The notes under the pieces were generated by a model that worked only from the letters and a program-made list of their open reading frames with translations, ran no database searches and was not told the DNA's origin. Source: Nitriliruptoraceae bacterium (GTDB taxonomy: Bacteria > Actinomycetota > Nitriliruptoria > Nitriliruptorales > Nitriliruptoraceae). From it: a DNA stretch of 37,913 bases. Both the position numbers and the translations under genes were made by a program. The stretch spans positions 1 to 37,913 of the forward strand of contig JAFIEQ010000025.1 of assembly GCA_020832455.1 (NCBI GenBank), in the 5' to 3' direction. The first letter of the stretch is position 1; each line of letters starts with the position of its first letter. Positions 16,604 through 23,844 of this stretch are shown piece by piece.

Positions 16604-17488
16604 GTGCCGATCACGCGGAGCCCGGGGGATCTCGGTCGACGGGGGGTGGATCTCGCTCCACGGTGGGTGGCGGTCGGCCTGATCGCGCTGGCGTCGCCGG
16701 CATGCGTGGGCAGCCTCGGCGCGTCCGGTGACGACTCCGCGCACGCACGGGCCACGGAGACCGTGTGGTGTGCCGACGGGGACGGTCTCGTCGACGAGCG
16801 GACGGTGCGGGGCCACGACGGTCCGGTGACCGACCTGGACGTGCGGGTCGTCGGTCTGGAAGCCGGGGCGGTCTCGGATCGCGAGCTGCTCGATGCCTGC
16901 GACCGGTGGCCCGAGTGGGCTCGTTGGGCGCGGTTGTTCGGTGGCGGGACGGTGTGCGCGGCCTGGGCGGACCCGGCGAGCATCGAGCGGTACGCGGCTT
17001 CGGCGTTGGTCGCCGGATGGGACGGGCCCGCGGGTCCGGACCGACCTGGGTTCCCCGTGGTGGTGCGCGGTACCGACACCTGCGAGGGCGTGCGCCTGCA
17101 GACGGGTCCGGACACGGTGCTCGCGCGTACCGGTGTCACGCCGATCGCCGACAGGTTGGGTCCCTGGCCATCGGTCGAGCGGTTCAACGCGTGGCGTGCG
17201 GCCGAGGATCGGTGGCGGGACGCCGCCGACGGCAGCTGCCTCGACGTCGAGGCAGCGCGGGCGCTCGCGGCACGCGCGCAGCACGACCTCGACGGGGACT
17301 GGCCGATCGTGGAGACGGCGCACGACCCCGAGCACCCCGGCCACGCCGGGCTGTGTCTGGACGTGCGTCTGGAGCGGGGCGGCTACATCGTGGTGGCCTA
17401 CCACCACGTGGAGACCCCGGGCGGACGGTCCGGTCCGGTCGGGGACGTCGTGGACGAGGCCGCGCCGGACGCACCCGGGGGTCCGTGA
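16604..17488 (+). CDS. putative secreted or lipid-anchored protein, unknown function
   Basis: I do not recognise this 294-residue protein. The start is GTG 16604, 5 nt after GGGAGGAG; the longer in-frame ORF runs back into hyuB and has no support. A basic N-region is followed by WVAVGLIALASPAC. This reads as a signal peptide ending in Cys, but SPAC is a poor lipobox, so cleavage by signal peptidase I is equally possible. About six further cysteines in the mature part (WCAD, DACD, TVCAA, DTCEG, GSCLD, GLCLD) are evenly placed and suggest disulfides, so an extracellular location is likely. It stands alone between the 40-bp repeats and the HNH gene. Confidence 0.65.
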   Translation: MPITRSPGDLGRRGVDLAPRWVAVGLIALASPACVGSLGASGDDSAHARATETVWCADGDGLVDERTVRGHDGPVTDLDVRVVGLEAGAVSDRELLDACDRWPEWARWARLFGGGTVCAAWADPASIERYAASALVAGWDGPAGPDRPGFPVVVRGTDTCEGVRLQTGPDTVLARTGVTPIADRLGPWPSVERFNAWRAAEDRWRDAADGSCLDVEAARALAARAQHDLDGDWPIVETAHDPEHPGHAGLCLDVRLERGGYIVVAYHHVETPGGRSGPVGDVVDEAAPDAPGGP

Positions 17489-17791
17489 AGCCATGGCGGG
17501 CGCCGCGTGGTCGGTGTGGCGGCCGACCGGCACGATGATCGCCGCGCACGGAGCGTGCGCCGGTGTGCGATGGCATCAGAAGAGCGGCGAGAACATGGGG
17601 ATGACGGTGGCGCACGAACGTACGTTCGATATACTGGAAGCTCAGCACGGGGACCGAGCGTCCACCATCGCCCCGACGGGCTCATCGCGGATGGGAACCG
17701 TCGGGCGAGGGACGCGTCGACGACCGGTGACGGAACCGGGGACGGTCGACCCTCACGACGGTGTGTGAACCGTCCGATCGGGGGATCGACG
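17489..17791 (+). other. 303-bp leader region of the HNH gene
   Basis: There is no gene I can support here, although the HNH frame is open through it. It holds an SOS-box-like palindrome (17615-17628), a TATACT -10 (17630-17635) and, at 17780-17785, the GGGGGA ribosome binding site of ATG 17792. Transcription from this -10 would give a leader of about 150 nt. Confidence 0.55.
17615..17635 (+). promoter_or_regulatory. LexA (SOS) box overlapping a promoter
   Basis: CGAACGTACGTTCG (17615-17628) is a perfect 14-bp palindrome. It fits both the Bacillus SOS consensus CGAACRNRYGTTCG and the mycobacterial CGAAC-N4-GTTCG core. One base later is TATACT (17630-17635), one of the best -10 hexamers in the window. 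A repressor bound here would cover the spacer between -35 and -10. Regulation of the HNH gene by LexA is therefore likely but untested. Confidence 0.65.
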
Positions 17792-19396
17792 ATGCACGAC
17801 TCGACGAGCGTGGCCGGGAGGGGGTCGTCGACGGGCTCACCTGCACGGCCGTCGCCGTCCCCGTCGCCGTCCCCGTCTCCGCCGTCGCCCGCACCGTCAT
17901 CGGTCGTGTCGCCCATCTCGCCGTCGCCCACCTCGCCGTCGCCCACCTCGCCGTCTGTCGCGGCGCCGTCTCCGGCGATCGCCGATGCGCCCGGACGGGT
18001 GGGCGACGCCGACGCGGCGCTCGCGGCGCGGCTGCTCGAGGTGGTCGAGGCACTCGACGCGCTGGATGTCACCGCGTGGGACCGAGTGCGTCTCGACGCC
18101 CACCTCCGGGCGCTCGCGGCACCGCTGCGCCGACTCCAGGCCCACCGGTCCGTGGTGATGTCTGCGGCGGTCGAGACCCACGTCGAGCGGGTCCCGGAAG
18201 CTCGGCAGGATCGGGCCCGAAGACAGCTCGAGCGAGACATCGGTCAGCAGCAGGGGCTCACGTTGGGGGAGTCGCGTCGCGCCAGCGCGGCCGGTCGGGC
18301 AGCGAGGAAGCTGGCGGAGCCGGGCCGGGCCTTCCGGTCCGGCGCGTTGTCCGAGCGTCACGTGGAACAGCTCGCACGGACCCTCGAACGGGTCCCCACG
18401 CCGCGTCGTGCGGCGGTCGAGCGGGAGCTGCTGGCGCTCGCCCGACGCTTGGATCCGGCCGCCTTCGGTCGGGAGGCACGCGCCATCGAGGGGCGCGAAG
18501 CGCCGGCTGCGGCGGATCGCCGCGCCCGCTTCGAGCACTCCCGCCGGTTCCTCCACGTGCACGACAACGAGGCCGGCGGGGTCGATCTCCGGGGCCGACT
18601 GAGCGGGCTGTCCGCCGAGCGGTTCCGGGTCGCACTCGACGCCTTCCGGACCTTCGACGGCGAGGACGACACCCGCTCGAGCGAGCAGCGTGCCGCCGAC
18701 GCGCTCAGCACCCTGGCGGATGTCGCCCTGCGATCCGGCGATGCCGGCACGAGCCGCAACGTCCGACCGCACGTCATCGTGATCGCCGAGGCGGACGAAC
18801 TCCGCCGCGCGGACGGCGCGGGGCGGCTCGCCTTCAGCGGGGAGCCGGTGCGCTGGTCGGAACTGGGCGCCACGCTCGGCGACTGCGCGCTGACGTCCAT
18901 CCTCCGCGACGGACGAGGGGCCCCCATCGCGGTGAGCTCGAGTGTCCGTACCGTCCCGGTCGGCGCCATGAAGGGGCTCATCGCCCGGGACCGCGGCTGC
19001 GCCTGGGCGGGCTGCCAACGCCCCTGGACGCACTGCCAGGTCGCGCACGGTCGGCTCGCCTTCCGTGATGGTGGCCGCCTGCGGATCGACGACGCGGCGT
19101 TGCTCTGCGACGAACACCACCGCCGCTTCGACAGCGGCTGGTGGGACATCCGCATCGAAGGCGGGCGCGTCGGTTTCGACCGGCGCGCCACCCGCCGGGA
19201 GGTCCCGGCCGCGTGGGATGCGATGCTCGGCGAGTCGGTGGCCGCCGATGCGGTGACCTCGCCGTCAGCCCGATGTGCCGGGTCGCGCGGACGCGACCGG
19301 GGATCGGGCGAACCGCCCGGCCCGCCGGATCGTCTGGATCCGTTCGACGCGTCCGGCCCGCTCGAGCCGCCGGATCGCGCAGATCCGCCGCGGTAA
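17792..19396 (+). CDS. DUF222/HNH endonuclease-like protein (13E12 family)
   Basis: The protein has 534 residues. Residues 15-60 are a Ser/Pro low-complexity tail with three 15-bp DNA repeats (17911-17955) encoding P-T/I-S-P-S. DUF222 follows (about 70-370), then an HNH zinc-finger-like domain at about 400-452: Cys403-AWAG-Cys, then CQVAH, then LLCDEHH. The usual family pattern is C-D-A-H-H and D-N before LLC. Here the first His of the pair is Ala and the Asn position is Asp, so nuclease activity is doubtful. ATG 17792 is chosen for its GGGGGA site; GTG 17765 is an alternative. An SOS-box promoter lies upstream. Family members are often multicopy in actinobacteria and their role is unclear. 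Confidence 0.88.
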   Translation: MHDSTSVAGRGSSTGSPARPSPSPSPSPSPPSPAPSSVVSPISPSPTSPSPTSPSVAAPSPAIADAPGRVGDADAALAARLLEVVEALDALDVTAWDRVRLDAHLRALAAPLRRLQAHRSVVMSAAVETHVERVPEARQDRARRQLERDIGQQQGLTLGESRRASAAGRAARKLAEPGRAFRSGALSERHVEQLARTLERVPTPRRAAVERELLALARRLDPAAFGREARAIEGREAPAAADRRARFEHSRRFLHVHDNEAGGVDLRGRLSGLSAERFRVALDAFRTFDGEDDTRSSEQRAADALSTLADVALRSGDAGTSRNVRPHVIVIAEADELRRADGAGRLAFSGEPVRWSELGATLGDCALTSILRDGRGAPIAVSSSVRTVPVGAMKGLIARDRGCAWAGCQRPWTHCQVAHGRLAFRDGGRLRIDDAALLCDEHHRRFDSGWWDIRIEGGRVGFDRRATRREVPAAWDAMLGESVAADAVTSPSARCAGSRGRDRGSGEPPGPPDRLDPFDASGPLEPPDRADPPR

Positions 19397-19538
19397 CGAC
19401 ACGGGTGGTCGACGCCGTCGCCGGCGCGTGCGTGGGCGGAGCGATGGCGCGCGCCCTCGTCGTTCGGCGCTGCCCTACGGTGGGTGGTGCCGGCGAGCGC
19501 CGGGCGGTGACCGGGCTGAGCGGCCCACTCCGCCGTCG

Positions 19539-19544
19539 TAGGGT
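19539..19544 (+). promoter_or_regulatory. candidate -10 hexamer TAGGGT before pcm
   Basis: TAGGGT lies 32 nt upstream of the TTG start at 19577. A second candidate, TACGGT, is at 19476-19481. Confidence 0.3.
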
Positions 19545-19576
19545 CGTGCCGGTCGCCGCGGACGAGGAACGGTCGG

Positions 19577-20254
19577 TTGCCACCCGAGCAGGCAGAGACG
19601 GCGGCGAGCATCGCGGCTCGCCGGGCCGGGGTCCGCGACCCCCGGGTCCTCGATGCCCTGCGGGCCGTGCCACGGCATCGGTTCGTCCGGGCCGCCGACC
19701 GACGGCACGTCGACGAGGACCGGCCCCTACGTATCGGCCACGACCAGACGACCTCGCAGCCTTCGCTGATCGCAGCGATGGTCGAGCGTCTGGAGCTGAC
19801 CGGTGCCGAGCGGGTCCTGGAGGTCGGGACCGGCCTCGGCTACCAGGCAGCGATCCTGGCGCAACTCGCGGCGCAGGTCGTCACCATCGAGCGGGTCGGG
19901 CACCTCGCGGTCCGCGCCCGGGAGAACCTCGCGGCGACCGGCATCGACAACGTCGAGGTGGTGTGGGCCGACGGGTCCGCCGGCGCCCCGGACCTCGCAC
20001 CGTTCGATGCCGCCATCCTGGCTGCGGCGGCGCCGGTGGTCCCGCCCGAGCTCATCGAGCAACTGCGCGGAGGTGGTCGGCTGGTGGCGCCCGTCGAGGG
20101 CCCCAGCGGCGAGGAGGCCGTCGTGTTCGTCAAGCGCGACGACGGGTTCGAGCGCGTGGAGCGGATCGCCGGCGTGCGGTTCGTGCCGCTCATCACGGAC
20201 GGTCCACACGACGCCGGCGGGAGGTCCGCGGGATCCGGGTCGACGCCGACGTGA
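19577..20254 (+). CDS. pcm: protein-L-isoaspartate O-methyltransferase
   Basis: This 225-residue enzyme methylates L-isoaspartyl residues in damaged proteins using S-adenosylmethionine, starting their repair. Family blocks appear in order: HDQTTSQPSLIAAMVERLEL (55-74), SAM motif I VLEVGTGLGYQ (80-90), the acidic ribose-binding strand VVTIERV, then FDAAILAAAAP and GGRLVAPVEG. The usual GYGQTISQP reads GHDQTTSQP, a modest change. The start is TTG 19577, set by GAGGAA 7 nt upstream and by the length of the family. The 3' end carries a GACGTG-ACGA-CACGTC inverted repeat (20248-20263) across the stop codon, which could fold in the mRNA. It is convergent with arsR. Confidence 0.92.
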   Translation: MPPEQAETAASIAARRAGVRDPRVLDALRAVPRHRFVRAADRRHVDEDRPLRIGHDQTTSQPSLIAAMVERLELTGAERVLEVGTGLGYQAAILAQLAAQVVTIERVGHLAVRARENLAATGIDNVEVVWADGSAGAPDLAPFDAAILAAAAPVVPPELIEQLRGGGRLVAPVEGPSGEEAVVFVKRDDGFERVERIAGVRFVPLITDGPHDAGGRSAGSGSTPT

Positions 20255-20263
20255 CGACACGTC
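20248..20263. terminator. 6-bp hairpin over the pcm stop codon
   Basis: GACGTG and CACGTC pair perfectly around ACGA, between convergent pcm and arsR. There is no T-run, so terminator function is only possible. Confidence 0.3.
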
Positions 20264-20299
20264 AGGGGGAGCCGAGGGGCATCAGGGACGCGGGCCCCC

Positions 20300-20629
20300 T
20301 CAGGGAGCCAGCGCGTCGCGGAGGACCGACAACCGCTCGGGCTCGATCCGGAACCAGGCCCAGCGTCCGCGCTGCTCGCGCCGCAGCAACCCGGCCTCGG
20401 TCAGGATCTTCAGGTGGTGGCTCACCGTCGGTTGGCTGCGTCCGACGAGCTCCGGGAGGTCGCAGGCGCACAACTCGCCCTCCGGAGCGTTCGCAACGAG
20501 GGAGAGCAGCCGCAGTCGCACGGGGTCGGCGAGCACCTTGAACGCCCCGGCCAGATCGGTCGCGGCGGAGTCGTCGAGTGCGGCATCGAGCAGCGGATCG
20601 CAGCACGAGGAGATGGGACGCACCTGCAC
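20300..20629 (-). CDS. arsR: ArsR-family metalloid-responsive repressor
   Basis: This 109-residue winged-helix repressor should release DNA on binding As(III) or Sb(III). The helix-turn-helix reads DLPELVGRSQPTVSHHLKIL. Candidate ligands are Cys9-Cys10 (SSCCDP) near the N-terminus and Cys54/Cys56 (ELCACDL) in the alpha3 region. This resembles Corynebacterium ArsR, which uses an N-terminal Cys pair plus a later Cys from the other subunit. The start is GTG 20629, 7 nt after GGAGG; upstream ATGs in the frame would cover the promoter. It is divergent from the permease gene, with two matching operators in the 152-bp gap, so self-repression and control of the permease are expected. Confidence 0.9.
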   Translation of the reverse strand: MQVRPISSCCDPLLDAALDDSAATDLAGAFKVLADPVRLRLLSLVANAPEGELCACDLPELVGRSQPTVSHHLKILTEAGLLRREQRGRWAWFRIEPERLSVLRDALAP

Positions 20630-20698
20630 GGGGTGACCTCCACGCTCGGGCGGATCGACACTGGGGCAGCGAGATGGCGTCCGCGTGACGCACATCGT

Positions 20699-20714
20699 AT
20701 CGACAGTCATCGAT
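20699..20714. promoter_or_regulatory. ArsR operator 1
   Basis: ATCGA-N6-TCGAT is a perfect inverted repeat. It touches a minus-strand TACGAT (20694-20699), the likely -10 of arsR. The same half-sites and spacer recur 35 bp away. Confidence 0.65.
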
Positions 20715-20733
20715 GTGTGCGCGAGGCTCACGT

Positions 20734-20749
20734 ATCGATGAATGTCGAT
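20734..20749. promoter_or_regulatory. ArsR operator 2
   Basis: This is the second perfect ATCGA-N6-TCGAT inverted repeat, overlapping TATCGA (20733-20738), a possible -10 for the permease 43 nt before its ATG. One operator per divergent promoter is the simplest reading. Confidence 0.65.
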
Positions 20750-20781
20750 GTGAAACATCGGACCGACGCCCGGAGACCGCG

Positions 20782-21906
20782 ATGGACCGCACGATCGAGA
20801 CCCTGCAGCTCTTCGGCAGTCTGACGGTGTCGCTGTTGCTGCTGTTCATCCCGATCGCGGTCGGGATCTCCCTGATGCAGCGCGCGCTCGGTCCCGAGCG
20901 GCTCCAGCGGTGGCTCGGCGGCGCGCGTCTGCCCGTCGCGCTCGCCAAGGGCACCGCGCTGGGTGCGATCACCCCGTTCTGCGGTTGCTCGACGGTGCCG
21001 CTGCTCGTCGGGCTCATCAAGGCGCGGGTCCGCTTCGCTGCGGTCGCGGCCTTCATGTTGGCCTCACCGCTGCTGAACCCCTACATCCTCGGCGTCGTCG
21101 GGCTGCTGTTCGGGGTCCGTGCGACCATCGTCTACGCCAGCTTCGCGGTGGCGGCCACCGTCGTGTCGGCGCTGCTCTGGGAGCGCTTCGGGCTCGATCT
21201 GCACCTGCGCGGCCCGCTCGGGGAGATCGCCGCGGCAGCCCGGCTCGAACGCCTGGCGCCGGCCGGTTCGGCTGCCCCCGGGCACGCCCGTGCGGACGAG
21301 TTCGTCGGTGTGGCATCGGGCGTCGTGGAGTCGGGGGTCGTGGGATCGGGGGTCGCGTCGTCGGGGGGCGCGCAGGCAGGAGCGTCCTGCAGCGCCGCCG
21401 CCACGGACGCGGACACCGGCGGCGGTGGCACCTGCGGCCTGGACCCGGCGGGGTCGGCTGACGCGGGGACCGACGACGAGGGCTGGCGCGGCTGGCGGAC
21501 CGAACTGCCCGCGGCACTCGGCGACGCCCGGGAGTTGCTGCGGCCGATGGTGAAGCCGCTGCTCATCGGGATGTCCATCGGGGCCCTGATCTACGGGGCC
21601 GCGCCGCAGGACCTGCTGGCCGGCCTGCTCGGAACGGGCACCTGGTGGAGCCTGCCGCTGGCCGCGCTCCTCGGCCTGCCGCTCTACCTCCGCGGGGAGG
21701 CGGCGTTCCCGATCGGCGCCGGGCTGTTGGCCGCCGGTGTCGGCGAGGGGCCGATGCTCGCGATGGTCATCGCGGGCATGAGCGCCAGCCTGCCGGAGGT
21801 CAGCCTGCTGTCAGGGATCTTCGACCGGGTGCTGCTCGGCTGGTTCCTCGCGACCGTCTTCACGATGGCGATCCTGGGCGGCGCGCTGATCCCGCTGCTG
21901 TGGTGA
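20782..21906 (+). CDS. arsP: ArsP/DUF318-type permease
   Basis: This 374-residue membrane protein belongs to the two-domain permease family (ArsP_1, YraQ-like), whose studied members export trivalent methylated or aromatic arsenicals. About eight transmembrane helices are visible. The diagnostic TPFCGCSTVPLL motif lies in the second one, with Cys67 and Cys69. The central cytoplasmic loop (about 160-250) is Gly/Ser/Val-rich with imperfect GVV-SG repeats and holds two more cysteines, in ASCSA and GTCGL. The second half has LYLRGEAAFPIGAGLL and SLPEVSLLSGIF. The start is ATG 20782, after CGGAG. Control by the divergent ArsR is strongly implied. The exact substrate, methylarsenite or inorganic arsenite, cannot be decided, and no arsC or arsM is nearby. 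Confidence 0.87.
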   Translation: MDRTIETLQLFGSLTVSLLLLFIPIAVGISLMQRALGPERLQRWLGGARLPVALAKGTALGAITPFCGCSTVPLLVGLIKARVRFAAVAAFMLASPLLNPYILGVVGLLFGVRATIVYASFAVAATVVSALLWERFGLDLHLRGPLGEIAAAARLERLAPAGSAAPGHARADEFVGVASGVVESGVVGSGVASSGGAQAGASCSAAATDADTGGGGTCGLDPAGSADAGTDDEGWRGWRTELPAALGDARELLRPMVKPLLIGMSIGALIYGAAPQDLLAGLLGTGTWWSLPLAALLGLPLYLRGEAAFPIGAGLLAAGVGEGPMLAMVIAGMSASLPEVSLLSGIFDRVLLGWFLATVFTMAILGGALIPLLW

Positions 21907-21921
21907 CGGACGCGGTCGAGC

Positions 21922-22431
21922 TCACAGGCACAACGCCGTTCCCCAGTCCTGCTGGCCGCGACCCGGCTGGCAGCGCAACTGGCGCAGTCCGGCGACCAGT
22001 CGGAACCCGGGCTCGGTCGGATCGAGGAAGTCGCCGTCGACGAACGTGAGCTGGTAGCGGATGCCCGCGACCGAGTCGTCGTCGGTCACCTCGAAGGTCA
22101 GCACCACGTCCACCTCGCCGGACCCGGCGGACGGTCCCTGCTGGACGGTGAACGGGTCCTGGGCATCGGCCGAGGTCGGATCGATCCCGATCACGGCCAG
22201 GGCGCTGGCGATCGGCTGGGTCCGCCAGCAGGGATCGTGCTCCGTGACGTACGCGGCGAACGCGTCGACGTTGGTCATCTGTCCGGTGTCGCTGAAGTCG
22301 GGAGGGCCCGACCAGGCACCGGCCTCGGGGTCGCAGCAGGTGCGGCGGCGTCGCCGCCAGAACGCCAGCAGGGCCGCGATCAGCCCGCCGATGCCGCCCA
22401 GCGCGATCCGTTGTCGGGCAGGGGTGTCCAC
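21922..22431 (-). CDS. small membrane-anchored protein, unknown function
   Basis: I do not recognise this 169-residue protein. One hydrophobic segment (about residues 9-24, ALGGIGGLIAALLAFW) is followed by an Arg cluster (RRRRRTCCD). This charge pattern suggests that the C-terminal 140 residues face the cytoplasm. The domain reads as alpha/beta (VDVVLTFEVTDDD, then RYQLTFVDGDF) and may be NTF2- or lipocalin-like, which is a guess. It has five cysteines. The start is GTG 22431, 4-5 nt after GGAGG. It is convergent with arsP, whose stop is 15 bp away. Confidence 0.72.
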   Translation of the reverse strand: MDTPARQRIALGGIGGLIAALLAFWRRRRRTCCDPEAGAWSGPPDFSDTGQMTNVDAFAAYVTEHDPCWRTQPIASALAVIGIDPTSADAQDPFTVQQGPSAGSGEVDVVLTFEVTDDDSVAGIRYQLTFVDGDFLDPTEPGFRLVAGLRQLRCQPGRGQQDWGTALCL

Positions 22432-22534
22432 GTCGCCTCCGTCGTGTGGCTGTGCTCCACCCTAAGGATCACGCCGTCCGCGTCGAGGGAGTGATCGGTC
22501 GGCGCTGGAGCGGTGCGTCACGAGCGCACCGTCC

Positions 22535-22540
22535 TACGCT
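22535..22540 (+). promoter_or_regulatory. candidate -10 hexamer TACGCT before the CoA-transferase
   Basis: TACGCT lies 71 nt before ATG 22612 and is identical to the hexamer before the enoyl-CoA hydratase gene. Confidence 0.32.
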
Positions 22541-22611
22541 GGGGGGATGCGGGTCGGCGCGGAGCGGCGTCCCGGCGAACCACGCGTCCCTGCGATGAAC
22601 GGGTCCCTCGG

Positions 22612-23844
22612 ATGACCGCTGCGACCGGCCCCCTCGACGGCATCACCGTCATCGATCTCACGCGGGCGCTGTCGGGTCCGTACGCGACGCTGATGCTCGC
22701 GGATGCCGGCGCCGAGGTGATCAAGGTGGAGCGTCCGGACGGAGGCGACGACTCGCGTGGGTGGGGCCCGCCGTTCGTCGGACCGGACGACGAGCCGCAA
22801 TCCACCTACTTCCTGTCGATCAACCGCTCGAAGCGGTCGGTCACGCTCGACCTCAAGGACGCCGGCGATCTCGCCGCCCTGCGCGATCTGATCGCGGGCG
22901 CCGATGTGCTGGTGGAGAACTTCCGCCCCGGCGTGATGGACCGACTCGGGCTGGGTGCGGGCGACCTCGAGACCTTGAACGGACGTCTGGTCGTGCTGTC
23001 GATCACCGGCTTCGGTGAGGGCGGCCCGGACGGCGCGCGGTCCGGGTTCGACCAGATCATCCAGGGCGAGGCCGGGTTCATGGGCATGACCGGCCACCCC
23101 GGCGGCGAACCGACCAAGTTCGGGGTCCCGATCACCGACATCCTGTCCGGCATGTTCGGGGCGTACGGGGTCGTCGCCGCGCTGCACGAGCGGGAGCGCA
23201 GCGGTCGGGGTCAGCGTGTCACCACCTCGCTGCTCGCCTCCGCCATCGCGGTCCACGCCTACCAGGGCACCCGCTGGACCCTCGGTGGGCAGGTGCCGGG
23301 GCTCGAAGGCAACCGCCACCCGACGATCGCGCCCTACGGCGCCTTCACCTGCGCCGATGGGTGGGCGAACATCGCGGTCGGCTCCGAGGGCCTGTGGCGT
23401 CGGTTCGCCCCGGTCGTGGGCATCGACCCGGAGGATCCGCGGTTCGCGACGAACGCCGAGCGCAACGCCAACTACGACGCGTTGGAGGCGGAGATCAACG
23501 CCGCGCTCCGTGGGGACACGGTGGACACTTGGATGGCACGACTGGCGGAGGCCGGGGTGCCCGCCGGACGCATCCGGAGCATGGACGAGGTCTACGCCTG
23601 GCCCCAGGTGGCCCACCTCGGGCTGGTCGACGAGGTCGAGCACCCGACCGCCGGAACGGTGTCCCTGCCCGGCGCGCCGGTGGCGTGGAGCCGATCCGGC
23701 CGTCGGCCGCCCGCGGCGCCACCCCGGCTCGGGGAACACACCGCCGAGGTGGTCGGCGCCAGGACGGGGGCGCGGGCTGACGCGTCCGACGGCGCGCCGT
23801 CCCCGGATGGCCGAGGCGGCACGTCGGACGGCGGTGCCCCGTGA
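22612..23844 (+). CDS. CaiB/BaiF family (class III) CoA-transferase
   Basis: This 410-residue class III CoA-transferase moves CoA between carboxylates through an aspartyl-CoA anhydride. The N-terminus is standard (LDGITVIDLTRALSGPYATL, then AGAEVIKVERPDGGD). The catalytic Asp is predicted at 176 in VPITDILSGM. YFLSINRSKRSVTLDL and VLVENFRPGVMDRLGL are further family blocks. A Gly/Ser/Asp-rich tail of about 30 residues ends the protein. The start is ATG 22612, where homology begins; the upstream in-frame ATG at 22513 precedes the putative -10. A GTGA overlap links it to coxD, so it is likely co-expressed with the hydroxylase maturation genes. This suggests it activates an acid produced by that hydroxylase. 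Donor and acceptor are unknown. Confidence 0.93.
   Translation: MTAATGPLDGITVIDLTRALSGPYATLMLADAGAEVIKVERPDGGDDSRGWGPPFVGPDDEPQSTYFLSINRSKRSVTLDLKDAGDLAALRDLIAGADVLVENFRPGVMDRLGLGAGDLETLNGRLVVLSITGFGEGGPDGARSGFDQIIQGEAGFMGMTGHPGGEPTKFGVPITDILSGMFGAYGVVAALHERERSGRGQRVTTSLLASAIAVHAYQGTRWTLGGQVPGLEGNRHPTIAPYGAFTCADGWANIAVGSEGLWRRFAPVVGIDPEDPRFATNAERNANYDALEAEINAALRGDTVDTWMARLAEAGVPAGRIRSMDEVYAWPQVAHLGLVDEVEHPTAGTVSLPGAPVAWSRSGRRPPAAPPRLGEHTAEVVGARTGARADASDGAPSPDGRGGTSDGGAP

Noticed and set aside
14131-17187. Minus-strand open frame of 1018 codons opposite hyuB
   Set aside because: It is antisense to clear hyuA/hyuB and secreted-protein genes, its composition is Arg/His/Gly/Asp-rich, and no motif is found; a GC-rich shadow frame.
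17792-19396. HNH gene as part of a mobile intron, phage or restriction system
   Set aside because: No integrase, transposase, methyltransferase partner or terminal repeats nearby; DUF222 places it in the 13E12-type chromosomal family.
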